DNA from: Sphaerospermopsis aphanizomenoides BCCUSP55
GTDB lineage: Bacteria; Cyanobacteriota; Cyanobacteriia; Cyanobacteriales; Nostocaceae
Reading direction: 5' to 3'
Assembly: GCF_001586785.1 (NCBI RefSeq)
Contig: NZ_LUFH02000073.1
Coordinates: 1 to 32,645 of the forward strand
Length of the DNA stretch: 32,645 bases
A model generated the notes under the pieces. That model worked only from the letters and a program-made list of their open reading frames with translations. It made no database searches and was not told where the DNA came from. The translations under genes and the position numbers were made by a program. Shown piece after piece: positions 1-7,983 of this stretch; position 1 is the first letter of the stretch, and each line of letters starts with the position of its first letter.

Positions 1-379
1 CCAAATTGATTAATATATCCCCATTTACCTCCGATTTTAGCAGGGGCTAATCCTTCTACAAAAATATCAACTTCGTCAAATTGCGGCTTGATGACAAAAT
101 TGCTGAATTTATCAATATATCCCCATTTACCACCTGTTAAATCGGCTTTCCCTTGTTCTTTATTTTCTTCTAATCTTCCACCAATATTAACTAGTGCCAA
201 GCCTTGGGAAAAAGGTTTTGCAACCTCAAATTCTGGTGCAATGATAAACTCACCAAATTGATTAATATATCCCCATTTACCTCCGATTTTAGCAGGGGCT
301 AATCCTTCTACAAAAATATCAACTTCGTCAAATTGCGGCTTGATGACAAAATTGCTGAATTTATCAATATATCCCCATT
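1..379. repeat. Perfect 127-bp direct repeat, period 252 bp, inside the WG-repeat region
   Basis: Positions 1-127 equal 253-379 without a mismatch; the match ends at 128/380. The left copy may extend beyond the window. The period equals 84 codons, that is two WG units, so the reading frame is kept. Confidence 0.95.
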
Positions 380-2054
380 GTTTACCAACTTTAACTGCTG
401 CTAAACCTGCGGAAAAACTACCAGCATCATCAAATTCTAATTTAATGACGGTTTGACCTGTTTTATCAATATATGTCCATTTATTCCCGATTTTGACTGC
501 TGCTAAACCTTCAGAAAATGATTGAGCAGCATCAAATTGAAATTGCAAAGGAATAACAGTAATAATAATGTTACCTGTTTGGTCAAATGTGGGAGTGATA
601 TAACCCCATTTATTACCGATTTTCACTGCTGCCATACCTTCAGAAAAGGATAGAGCATCATCAATTTTTAAGTTATTGATTAAGTTAGTTATTCGCTTAC
701 CAGTTTTGTCAATATAGCCGATATAGCGATTCTTATCATTATTAATTTTTACTAGAGCTAGTCCTTCCGAATAAGGTTCAGCCGTATCATATTCAATGCG
801 TCCGACAAGTTTACCTGTTTTATCAATGTAACCCCATTTATAACCTATTTTCACTGCTGCCATACCTTCAGAAAATGGCTCAACCCAATCAAATCGGACT
901 TTGAGACTAATTTCCTGTGCAGCATTTATATAAGTATAATTATTATTGATGCGCCGCTGGGTAAAAGTATTCTTTTTAATTTCTTTGGCATCAAATTTTC
1001 CAGGAGGTAGAGAATAAACACTAGATTTGAGAACATTAGCTAAAGCGTCATTATTTTCTCGCAAGCCTTCATAGAAAAAGAGAACTTCCCCCTGAATACC
1101 TACGGAACGATTATATTGGATGACATTTAATAAATCTTGTCCTTCAATTCGATATGTACCTGTTTTATTAATCAGAATTCCAGGAATAAATTGAGGTAAT
1201 TGTTGTTGGGTAAATTGCTCTTTTCTGATTCTGTCTAGCTCAATCTTATAATTTTCAATTTTTTCTCTATATACTTGTGGATGAATTAAATCAACTAATC
1301 CCAAATCAACCCAAGTTTGAGAATCTTGTAGGTAGTTTTCATAACCCCAAGGATAAATACTCGGAGACATGGAAATAATTAAATCAGGATTGACATTAAT
1401 TATTTCTTGGTAGAAACGAATTAAAAAATTAGAAAGAATATCAGCCCGCCATCTTAACCATTGTGGATCTTTAAAATTTTCTGGCGGTTGGCGATTAAAT
1501 GTCTGCTTATAGCGTTCAATAGTTTTTTGATCATAACCACCTTCAATTGGTAAAGCGATAAAGTGATCGTCTCCTTGAATGCCAGCTACATCATATTTAG
1601 TGACGACTTCTAAAAATAAACTTAAGAGAAAGTCTTGTACTTCGCTATCAAGAGAATTTAACCAATAAAAATCATTTTTAACAAGTGGATTACCAGCTAA
1701 ATCACGGGCTGCCCATTCTTTTTTTGTCTGAATTATTTTGCCTCCATTTCCTTGATAGGAACTCATAAAGCCATATTCAAGCCAAGGAATAACGGCAATA
1801 TCAAATTTTTTGGCTTCTGCAATTAATTCTTGTAAAGGATCTCTATCTTTAAATTCTTTGCGGTCTTTGATCTCTATGCCAAATTTTTCTTTCATTACTT
1901 GGCTACGATAGTTAGTTGAGCCGTTATTCCAAACAACAGGAAATACAACATTAAATCCTATATCGGCGAGAAATTTCATCGCTTCGGCAATATTTTGTCT
2001 GGAGTCTAAGACTTTACTGTTTGTTGTCGTGAGCCAAACACCGCGAATTTCCAT
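1..2054 (-). CDS. Glycosyl-hydrolase-like 10 protein with C-terminal WG repeats (partial)
   Basis: I translated this frame from the ATG at 2054 (complement of cat 2052-2054); it stays open to the left edge, so the C-terminus is missing and 684 codons are visible. Residues 1 to about 310 resemble the GHL10/DUF187 family: the N-terminus MEIRGVWLTT, then FNVVFPVVWNNG, AVIPWLEYGF, GIQGDDHFIALP, PDLIISMSPS and VDLIHPQVYR fit a TIM-barrel hydrolase-like fold. From about residue 325 on come WG (KWG) repeats of the type FSEGMAAVKIGNKWGYIDKT, roughly 42 residues each. No signal peptide is seen at this start. Two adjacent WG units are duplicated perfectly at DNA level (1-127 = 253-379). The GHL10 family may act on polysaccharide or peptidoglycan-like substrates; the function here is unknown. 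The next gene upstream on this strand also ends in WG repeats. Confidence 0.8.
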   Translation of the reverse strand, partial: MEIRGVWLTTTNSKVLDSRQNIAEAMKFLADIGFNVVFPVVWNNGSTNYRSQVMKEKFGIEIKDRKEFKDRDPLQELIAEAKKFDIAVIPWLEYGFMSSYQGNGGKIIQTKKEWAARDLAGNPLVKNDFYWLNSLDSEVQDFLLSLFLEVVTKYDVAGIQGDDHFIALPIEGGYDQKTIERYKQTFNRQPPENFKDPQWLRWRADILSNFLIRFYQEIINVNPDLIISMSPSIYPWGYENYLQDSQTWVDLGLVDLIHPQVYREKIENYKIELDRIRKEQFTQQQLPQFIPGILINKTGTYRIEGQDLLNVIQYNRSVGIQGEVLFFYEGLRENNDALANVLKSSVYSLPPGKFDAKEIKKNTFTQRRINNNYTYINAAQEISLKVRFDWVEPFSEGMAAVKIGYKWGYIDKTGKLVGRIEYDTAEPYSEGLALVKINNDKNRYIGYIDKTGKRITNLINNLKIDDALSFSEGMAAVKIGNKWGYITPTFDQTGNIIITVIPLQFQFDAAQSFSEGLAAVKIGNKWTYIDKTGQTVIKLEFDDAGSFSAGLAAVKVGKQWGYIDKFSNFVIKPQFDEVDIFVEGLAPAKIGGKWGYINQFGEFIIAPEFEVAKPFSQGLALVNIGGRLEENKEQGKADLTGGKWGYIDKFSNFVIKPQFDEVDIFVEGLAPAKIGGKWGYINQF

Positions 2055-2324
2055 AGATTAGTTAAGTTTCATGTATTTATTAATTGACAATTGACAATTG
2101 ACAATTGTTTCATTTATGTATTAACGTCTCTGATTTTCATGATAAAAAACGAAAAAATTTTCTAGTTTCTAATCATTTCATACCAATTTTCATTGAGCTT
2201 GCACATTATTTTTACCCTTCCCAACCTCACCTCTTGAGGAGAGGTGCCGAAGGCGGTGGGGTTATTTATATGTAACTTCACTGTAAATTGATATCACCTA
2301 TCAGGGAGAGTCAATTGTCCATTG
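2055..2324. repeat. Spacer with heptanucleotide tandem repeat and small palindrome
   Basis: At 2082-2107 the unit TTGACAA/AATTGAC is repeated about 3.5 times. At 2228-2246 CACCTC and GAGGTG form a 6-bp stem with a 7-nt loop, inside a GC-richer patch (to about 2262) of the kind dispersed in cyanobacterial genomes. No gene is seen. Confidence 0.6.
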
Positions 2325-3083
2325 TTAATTTTTTAACTCCCTCACTAATGCCCATCCCTCTGCAAAAGAATTAGCATCATCAAATTTTGGGGGAATGACG
2401 AATTTTCCAGATTTGTCGATATAGCCCCACTTGTTATCTTTTTGTACTCGTACCAATTCTTCTGTAAAAGGATCAGCAGCATCAAATTGTGGTGGAATCA
2501 CAAATAATTCTATACCAGGTATGTACTTGAAGGGTACAGTAGGAATTTCCAGAACTCTGCAAATAAATGCGGCAATTTCGCCTCTAGTGGCGTTTGTATT
2601 CGGCTGCAAGCGGCGGCTGTCTGGGTAATTAACAATAATGCGCTTTTCAGTAGCAGCAGCGATCGCATTCATGGCATAACTGGGAATTTGCCCAAAATCG
2701 GTGTAATGCTTTTTCAAAGTCGCTATAGCATCTGCTGTCACCCCATAACCCAAGCCGGAAACTAAAGCTGTTAACGCTTGCACACGGGGGATCGGTTGAT
2801 TGGGTTTAAAAATGCGATTGGGATAACCAGAGAGATAATTTGTCTGATATGCTGAAGCGATCGCCTTAACTGCCCAGTGATTGGCTGGTACATCTGTAAA
2901 AGTAATTTCAGGCCGAGATGATGGCTGTTTTGGTAAAGCTGTAAAAATAATTGCGGCAAATTCCGCACGAGTTACAGGTGCATCGGGGCGAAAAGTACCG
3001 TCTGGATAACCTTTGAAGATATTTCGTTCCGCAGCAGTGAGAATAGATGATTTTGCCCAATGGGTTTGAATATCTTTGAACAT
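2325..3083 (-). CDS. SLH-domain protein with C-terminal WG repeats, apparently truncated
   Basis: This 252-residue protein has three S-layer homology units at about residues 1-50, 60-118 and 125-180 (for example HWAKSSILTAAERNIFKGYP, then FRPDAPVTRAEFAA). About 1.5 WG repeats follow (KWGYIDKSGKFVIPPKFDDA). SLH domains normally bind peptidoglycan or its secondary polymers, and WG repeats are usually binding modules. No signal peptide is present: the ATG leads straight into SLH1. The last WG unit stops at FAEGWALVRELKN, where KWGYID would normally follow, and the stop codon lies in repeat-like DNA (attgtccattgttaatt on the plus strand). I infer that repeat insertion shortened the gene. It lies 270 bp upstream of the GHL10/WG gene on the same strand. 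Confidence 0.8.
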   Translation of the reverse strand: MFKDIQTHWAKSSILTAAERNIFKGYPDGTFRPDAPVTRAEFAAIIFTALPKQPSSRPEITFTDVPANHWAVKAIASAYQTNYLSGYPNRIFKPNQPIPRVQALTALVSGLGYGVTADAIATLKKHYTDFGQIPSYAMNAIAAATEKRIIVNYPDSRRLQPNTNATRGEIAAFICRVLEIPTVPFKYIPGIELFVIPPQFDAADPFTEELVRVQKDNKWGYIDKSGKFVIPPKFDDANSFAEGWALVRELKN

Positions 3084-3151
3084 AAGGGAATAGGGAATAG
3101 CAATGTTAAAAATAAAACTTTATATAATAGTATATGCAAAACAATAATATT

Positions 3152-3499
3152 TCATAAACCTAAACAATAGCGAGTGCTTTTCTCAACTAATAACATGGCC
3201 TCTTCAGATAGCTTACCTGCTGGATTGTCTGGAAAGCGTTTTGGATCAAGAGAACGAATTTGAAAACACAAAAATACAGTTTCTAAAAGAAGACCACTCT
3301 CCTCTGGAGAAACTCTGACAATTGTGGGATAATCACGAGGTACATTAGCACCTTTCGTCCCAACCACTACAGTCACAACCAAGGGAAGACTATTAATTGC
3401 ATCAATAGAAAGTACAAGTACAGGGCGTTCTCCACCTTGTTCTCTACCTTGAACTGGATTGAGGTTGACAAAGTAAATATCTCCACGTTGAATACTCAT
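3152..3499 (-). CDS. mazF: MazF/PemK-family type II toxin (endoribonuclease)
   Basis: The 115-residue product has the MazF fold signature: RGDIYFVNLNPVQGREQGGE at the N-terminus, RPVLVLS, and the PTIVRVSPEESGLLLETVF strand-loop region. Family members are sequence-specific mRNA interferases held inactive by a co-encoded antitoxin. Length is normal and no break is seen. The ATG overlaps the stop of the upstream gene by 4 nt (ATGA), so the two are translationally coupled in antitoxin-toxin order. The cleavage sequence cannot be predicted from this. Confidence 0.9.
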   Translation of the reverse strand: MSIQRGDIYFVNLNPVQGREQGGERPVLVLSIDAINSLPLVVTVVVGTKGANVPRDYPTIVRVSPEESGLLLETVFLCFQIRSLDPKRFPDNPAGKLSEEAMLLVEKSTRYCLGL

Positions 3500-4170
3500 T
3501 GGTCACCCAAACCATCCATTTCAGTATTAGCAAACTCTTGGTTAATGGCTGCTATTTCAGCTTGAATTGCTGGATCATTAGCCATATTTGCTAGTTGTTG
3601 TTCAATACTTTCGTGTGTTAGATTTGGAATATGGCTGGCTCTTTTGTTGGCAATTTCTCTCATTGTGTTAAGTTTCATGTTGTGGATAATTCTGTCAACT
3701 AACCACAACTGCTCTTCTCTTGATAAACGGCTGACAGATTGTTCAATTTCTATCAGATGTGAGGAATTAATAAACTGTGCGTAATATACTCCATAGCCAA
3801 AATAACGACGAATTAGCTCTAACCAGATTAAGTTAAAATCACTAAATTGTACTTCTTGTTCTATTTTTTGAGCAATTTCTTTAATTTTGCCATCAATATC
3901 TTTTATAATTGTGGCGCTGAGAGAGTTTTCGCCTGTACCCCATTTTTTTTCCCGACCAAGCTCATATCGTAAGTAATTTTTAATTACTTCTAGACTTTCT
4001 GTTGTCTCTGAAACTCTGAGTAAATTACGAAACTTGTATTCTTCCACATCACCATATAAAGCTTTGTTATCTATAACAATCTGAATGGCTTTTAATAGTT
4101 CATGTTCAGTTTGACGAATTCTATGATGAATATCATCTAGTAGTTTATTCTGCTCAGATAAGTAATTCAT
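3496..4170 (-). CDS. MazE-like antitoxin with a long unrecognised N-terminal domain
   Basis: The 224-residue product has two parts. From about residue 150 it looks like the small cyanobacterial antitoxins that pair with MazF: a SRLSREEQLWLVDRIIHN segment followed by an acidic tail with QLANMANDPAIQAEIAAINQ and EMDGLGDQ. Residues 1-145 are an added, largely helical domain (LLDDIHHRIRQTEHELLKA, RVSETTESLEVIKNYLRYEL, LELIRRYFGYGVYYAQF) that I do not recognise. I chose the ATG at 4170 because AGGAG lies 8 nt upstream; an in-frame TTG at 4188 precedes that ribosome site and is unlikely. It overlaps the toxin gene by 4 nt. Confidence 0.75.
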   Translation of the reverse strand: MNYLSEQNKLLDDIHHRIRQTEHELLKAIQIVIDNKALYGDVEEYKFRNLLRVSETTESLEVIKNYLRYELGREKKWGTGENSLSATIIKDIDGKIKEIAQKIEQEVQFSDFNLIWLELIRRYFGYGVYYAQFINSSHLIEIEQSVSRLSREEQLWLVDRIIHNMKLNTMREIANKRASHIPNLTHESIEQQLANMANDPAIQAEIAAINQEFANTEMDGLGDQ

Positions 4171-4188
4171 TTTGTATTCTCCTACCAA

Positions 4189-4475
4189 TAATAGAATTCA
4201 TTACATAGCTAACATTGAAAAATGTCTCACAAGATATGATTTATTTTATTTATACCACTATTATTTATGGTAATACAAATTAATCCTTGTAAGCATTGAG
4301 CTATCAGCAAAAGAATTTATGGCATTTTTGCTGAGGGATGAGAAATTATTTTTGGTTGGGGACTCCCTAACTTAAAATCTTATCAACTCAGGCTAAAAAA
4401 CAACTTTGGCTGACTGTTAACCGCTAATAACTGAATGCTTACTTTGCCTTCTTCGACTGATAACTGATAACTGAC
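4189..4475. repeat. Spacer with TAACTGA tandem repeat
   Basis: AT-rich, with no gene seen. At about 4451-4474 the heptamer actgata/actgacc repeats about three times, ending two bases before the stop codon of the neighbouring carboxypeptidase gene. Confidence 0.5.
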
Positions 4476-5270
4476 CTACTGTACAGGTTTGATATTTCTG
4501 GCTTTGTAGAAAGTTTCTAAACTATGGCGATCGCCCACAAAACGCCAATGCCAAGGTTCATAACTCACTCCTTGAGGGTTATTCTTGGGAAAAGACATTT
4601 CAAAACCAAACCGGGCAGCATTAGTTTGTAGCCACTGATAAGCTTTGGTATTTTCAAAAGTAGCTTGCAGGTTAGTTGCTGGTACTGTGCCATCTCCTAT
4701 ATCTACTGCATAGCCTGTATGATGTTCGCTATGACCAGGTGGGGCGCTCAAAGCGGCTCGTTGGGCGGGAGTTTGATTACGTTGAGCGCCAACATTAAAA
4801 AATAACTGTTCTTGGTCTTTCACTGAGCGAAAGCCAGAAATTGGTACTAAAATTACACCTGCACTTCTAGCTGCTTGTGTCATAGCTAGAAACCTTTGGG
4901 CGGCTGCTTGTCGCATTTTAATTTTTCTATCAGCCGTAATAGGTGATAATTCTGATTCTGGTGCTTCAGAATAGGCCAAATGTCCCAATACGGTTTCATT
5001 ATTGATGACTGGAGTATTAGTTGGTGTGGAAACAGGATTGGTTGATACTGGTTGAGGCTCAACACTTTGTTTCGGTGCTGTGATAAAAAATAAAAAACCA
5101 CTACCTACAGCCAGCAAGACAAATCCTACCAATCCCCCAATTACTAAAACTAGCGGTTTTACTCGCAGTTTTGCTCCAGTATCAGGAGTATCGCGTAACG
5201 CCTCTGGAATATCATCACCTGGACCTGGTGATGAATTTTGCGGTTTTCCTGGAAACCCAGCCTTTTTCAA
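4476..5270 (-). CDS. Membrane-anchored D-alanyl-D-alanine carboxypeptidase, VanY/M15B family
   Basis: The 264-residue protein has one N-terminal membrane segment (about residues 38-64), a Pro/Thr-rich linker (70-90) and a peptidase M15B domain. The zinc-site pattern SxHxxGxAxD is present as SEHHTGYAVD (181-190), and the second site as EPWHWRF (238-244; His241). SGFRS (145-149) is also typical. Such enzymes trim the terminal D-Ala from peptidoglycan stem peptides on the periplasmic side. The start is a TTG at 5270 supported by AGGAG 7-8 nt upstream; no ATG fits better. It is monocistronic, divergent from the AEC transporter gene. The substrate is inferred from the family only. Confidence 0.88.
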   Translation of the reverse strand: MKKAGFPGKPQNSSPGPGDDIPEALRDTPDTGAKLRVKPLVLVIGGLVGFVLLAVGSGFLFFITAPKQSVEPQPVSTNPVSTPTNTPVINNETVLGHLAYSEAPESELSPITADRKIKMRQAAAQRFLAMTQAARSAGVILVPISGFRSVKDQEQLFFNVGAQRNQTPAQRAALSAPPGHSEHHTGYAVDIGDGTVPATNLQATFENTKAYQWLQTNAARFGFEMSFPKNNPQGVSYEPWHWRFVGDRHSLETFYKARNIKPVQ

Positions 5271-5465
5271 TTGTCTACTCCTGTTTATATAAGATTTTGG
5301 ATTTTAGATTTTGGATTTTGGATTTTTAGATTGTGAAAAACTGCACAAATTAGTTTTTACCTTGCCATCACCTCTAATCTTTTTCTTGGTATTATTCAAA
5401 ATTCCTGACTGGAAAAAAATTAATGTAATAGGTATCATTTTATATCTCTATTTTTAGGTAAAATC

Positions 5466-6383
5466 TTGATAAATCTCTTAGAACTATATATCAAATTAGT
5501 AGGATTAGTCCTGGTAGGAGTAATTCTAGGACACAAATTACCTGCCACATTTCCTACCCGGTTAGGTCAATTTCTGTTCTGGATAGGAGTACCCATAAGT
5601 ATTGTTGCGTTTTTAAGACAAACCGACTTATCAGGGCAGATTTGGATTGCACCAGCGATCGCTCACCTTGCAATTTTACTAGGAGCATTTTTAGCTTGGT
5701 TAGTGATTCAAGGTCAAGCCTATCTGACAAATTCCCATCCCCAACCATCAACCCAAGGAAGTTTGATTTTGGCAGCAATGGTGGGCAACACAGGGTATCT
5801 AGGCTTTCCCATCACCTTAGCAATGGTGGGCAAAGAATACTTCGCCTGGGCTTTATTCTACGATTTATTGGGGTCACTGTTCGGAGCTTATGGCTTGGGT
5901 GTGTTACTAGCAGCCCGTTTTGGCAATAAAGGCCAAAATCATGGACAGATGGCCAAAGCCATTTTCATCAATCCTGCCCTTTGGAGTTTTGGTTTTGGGT
6001 TACTACTTCGCCAAATCACAATTCCCAATCTAGTAGAAATCAGCTTAGAAAAACTAGCTTGGTTTGCTGTGGCTTTATCTTTGATTTTAATTGGCATGAG
6101 ACTTTCAAAGCTTGGTTCTTGGTACAAACTCAAACCAGCGGGAATAAGTATCGTCATCAAAATGCTGTTAGTCCCCTTGATTTTAGGCAGCACTCTACCG
6201 CTATTTGGTGTCACAGGTGAAGCAGCAAAGGTAGTTGTCTTACAAATGGCCATGCCTCCAGCTTTTGCCACACTGGTTATAGCTGAAACCTTTGATTTGG
6301 ATCGTGATTTGGCTGTGACAGCTTTAGCAATGGGGGCGATGGTATTGTTAGTTACTCTCCCGTTTTGGTTGTGGTTGTTTTGA
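5466..6383 (+). CDS. AEC (auxin efflux carrier)-family transporter
   Basis: This 305-residue protein is hydrophobic throughout, with about ten predicted membrane helices. The AEC hallmark GNTGYLGFPI lies near residue 107, and a second half starts near LWSFGFGLLLRQ. The family exports small organic anions or amino-acid-like compounds; the substrate here is unknown. The start is a TTG (5466): no in-frame ATG or GTG lies between the upstream stop and this codon, and MINLLELYIKLVG is a natural N-terminus. The ribosome site (AGGT) is weak. It stands alone, divergent from the carboxypeptidase, with a MITE-like element directly behind its stop. Confidence 0.87.
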   Translation: MINLLELYIKLVGLVLVGVILGHKLPATFPTRLGQFLFWIGVPISIVAFLRQTDLSGQIWIAPAIAHLAILLGAFLAWLVIQGQAYLTNSHPQPSTQGSLILAAMVGNTGYLGFPITLAMVGKEYFAWALFYDLLGSLFGAYGLGVLLAARFGNKGQNHGQMAKAIFINPALWSFGFGLLLRQITIPNLVEISLEKLAWFAVALSLILIGMRLSKLGSWYKLKPAGISIVIKMLLVPLILGSTLPLFGVTGEAAKVVVLQMAMPPAFATLVIAETFDLDRDLAVTALAMGAMVLLVTLPFWLWLF

Positions 6384-6385
6384 AC

Positions 6386-6536
6386 AGGACTTACGCACAG
6401 AAGTTATCTGTGACGACTGGGTGTAGGGGTGTAAGGGTGTAGGGGTGTAGGGGTTTTCCTCTCCTCGACCTTGATTTTTCCATCACTTTACCCCTTTGTC
6501 AAAACCCTTGATTTTTCGTTTTTTTGCGTAAGTCCT
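6386..6536 (+). mobile_element. MITE-like element, copy 1 (12-bp terminal inverted repeats)
   Basis: The 151-bp segment begins with AGGACTTACGCA and ends with the exact complement TGCGTAAGTCCT. Inside, GTGTAGGG-type units repeat at about 6419-6455, followed by a TTGATTTTT-rich part. No ORF is present. The reverse complement of 12603-12747 has the same ends and the same internal order. No clear target-site duplication is visible. Confidence 0.75.
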
Positions 6537-6788
6537 AAGGTAATAGGTAATTGGTAAATTACATCCTGTAAATCCTTAAATCCTGGACATCCTGATTCAA
6601 ACAAAATTTAAACGCAGATAATTTTGTATCTCATTCTAGGAAAGCTGTATAGTGTCAAAAAAAAGATAAACTTGAATAAGTAGCAGCAAATTAATGTCAA
6701 CAATTCATGAATTTTGGTAAAATAAAAATAATTATGTAAAACCGGAGCAAAAATGATAGTTACTAATTCAACAAAGGAGAGTTAAATT
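6537..6788. repeat. Spacer upstream of the DUF29 gene with a dispersed repeat
   Basis: At 6582-6605 there is a copy of the dispersed CCTGGAYATCCTGATTCA unit that also occurs near 15.89, 17.89, 17.96 and 20.59 kb. The remainder is AT-rich leader; a GGAG ribosome site precedes the ATG at 6789. Confidence 0.55.
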
Positions 6789-7232
6789 ATGAACGTAACC
6801 ACAGATTTACAATCTTTATATCAAATTGACGAAAATTTATGGCTAGAAGAAACAATTATTTTACTAAAGGAGAAACGTTTTCAAGATTTAGATTTAAATA
6901 ATCTAATTGAGGAGTTTGAGGCTTTGGGCAACCGCGATAAAAATGCTGTTGCTAGTTTATTAGAACAAATAATTAGACATCTTTTATTATTACACTATTG
7001 GACTGAAGAATATGAAATGAATGGGAATCATTGGCAAACAAAAATTATAGGTTTTCGCAACCAACTGGAGAGATTATTAACCAATAATTTACAAAATTAT
7101 CTCCACAGTGAATTAGAAAAAATTTATAGAAGTGCTTTAAAATATGTTAAGCAAAAAACTAGATTTAAAATAGATTTTCCCGAAGATTGTCCTTATACTT
7201 TAGAACAACTTTTAGATGAAAATTATTTGTAA
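6789..7232 (+). CDS. DUF29 family protein
   Basis: The 147-residue product matches the cyanobacterial DUF29 family, whose function is unknown: LYQIDENLWLEETIILLKEK, then DLNNLIEEFEALGNRDKNAV, LLLLHYWTEEYE, and the end CPYTLEQLLDENYL. It is predicted to be all-helical and soluble. The ATG is preceded by AAAGGAGAG at about 10 nt. DUF29 genes are often present in many copies in cyanobacteria and lie near mobile DNA, as here. A small palindrome follows 13 bp after the stop. No operon partner is evident. Confidence 0.88.
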   Translation: MNVTTDLQSLYQIDENLWLEETIILLKEKRFQDLDLNNLIEEFEALGNRDKNAVASLLEQIIRHLLLLHYWTEEYEMNGNHWQTKIIGFRNQLERLLTNNLQNYLHSELEKIYRSALKYVKQKTRFKIDFPEDCPYTLEQLLDENYL

Positions 7233-7245
7233 ATTGAGAATCAAT

Positions 7246-7273
7246 GTAGAGACATTTCCTATAACATCTCTAC
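7246..7273. repeat. Imperfect palindrome of the GTAGAGACrTT family, copy 1
   Basis: GTAGAGA and TCTCTAC form the outer arms (7246-7273), related to the palindromes at 14786-14809 and 23194-23218. It lies just past the stop of the DUF29 gene and may act in 3' end formation. Confidence 0.55.
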
Positions 7274-7374
7274 AAGATTTTTTGATAACACTTAAAATCT
7301 GGTCTTAAGTAGGTCGGTGTTAAAAATTATCGTTATGACAAGGCAGGAGGCAGAGGGTAGGAATTGGGTTTTTC

Positions 7375-7411
7375 CCCCTACACCCTTACACCCCTACACC
7401 CTTACACCCTT
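7375..7411. repeat. CCCTACA/CCCTTACA short tandem repeat overlapping a gene end
   Basis: The unit (c)cctacacc/cttacacc repeats about five times. The stop codon (7386-7388) and the last codons of the phosphoribosyltransferase gene lie within it. Confidence 0.75.
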
Positions 7412-7910
7412 TTTCTGCCAATTCTGCGGGGGTTATATGTTCGTAATGTTCAAAAGGTTGATGAATCCAGGGGTTATCAGGTAAATAATCTACATAGTAA
7501 TCTGGGGCAATAACTGAACAAGCTTTATACCAAATTACAGCGGTATGGATTTCTGCAATGGGAAACTCGCTGTGTTCTTTTAGCCAAGGAATAGTTTGTT
7601 GCAAAGTGACCCCCGAATCTACCAAATCATCTACTAACAAAATTCGGGAACCTAAACTCTCAGTAGTCATCGTTAAGTGAGGGGAAACTATTAAACCACC
7701 CCTTTCTTGTTTACCCGCACCATTGTAAGATGATGTAGCTAAAATTGCTAAAGGTTGATTATAGATCCGGGAAAGAATATCTCCTACTCGTAGTCCTCCT
7801 CTAGCCAGACAGACAATTTGGTTAAATTCCCAACCGGATTGATAAATCTTGATAGCTAATTGTTCAATTTTATGGTGATAATCTGACCAAGAGACGTAAA
7901 GGTCTGACAT
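7386..7910 (-). CDS. Phosphoribosyltransferase (type I, xanthine/hypoxanthine PRT-like)
   Basis: The 174-residue product carries the PRPP-binding signature ILLVDDLVDSGVTLQ in mid-protein and an upstream CLARGGLRVGDILSR loop, as in type I purine phosphoribosyltransferases. It probably transfers phosphoribose to a purine base in salvage; the base is not deducible. I chose the ATG at 7910 (MSDLYVSWSDYH); an in-frame TTG nine bases upstream is less likely, and neither has a clear ribosome site. The C-terminal residues GCKGVGV are encoded by a short tandem repeat, so the end may not be original. Confidence 0.82.
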   Translation of the reverse strand: MSDLYVSWSDYHHKIEQLAIKIYQSGWEFNQIVCLARGGLRVGDILSRIYNQPLAILATSSYNGAGKQERGGLIVSPHLTMTTESLGSRILLVDDLVDSGVTLQQTIPWLKEHSEFPIAEIHTAVIWYKACSVIAPDYYVDYLPDNPWIHQPFEHYEHITPAELAEKGCKGVGV

Positions 7911-7983
7911 AAAACTCAAGGAAGTATTTTTTAGTTAGCACTGAAAGCAAATCCCAACTATTTTAATATGAGTGTAAGTAATT

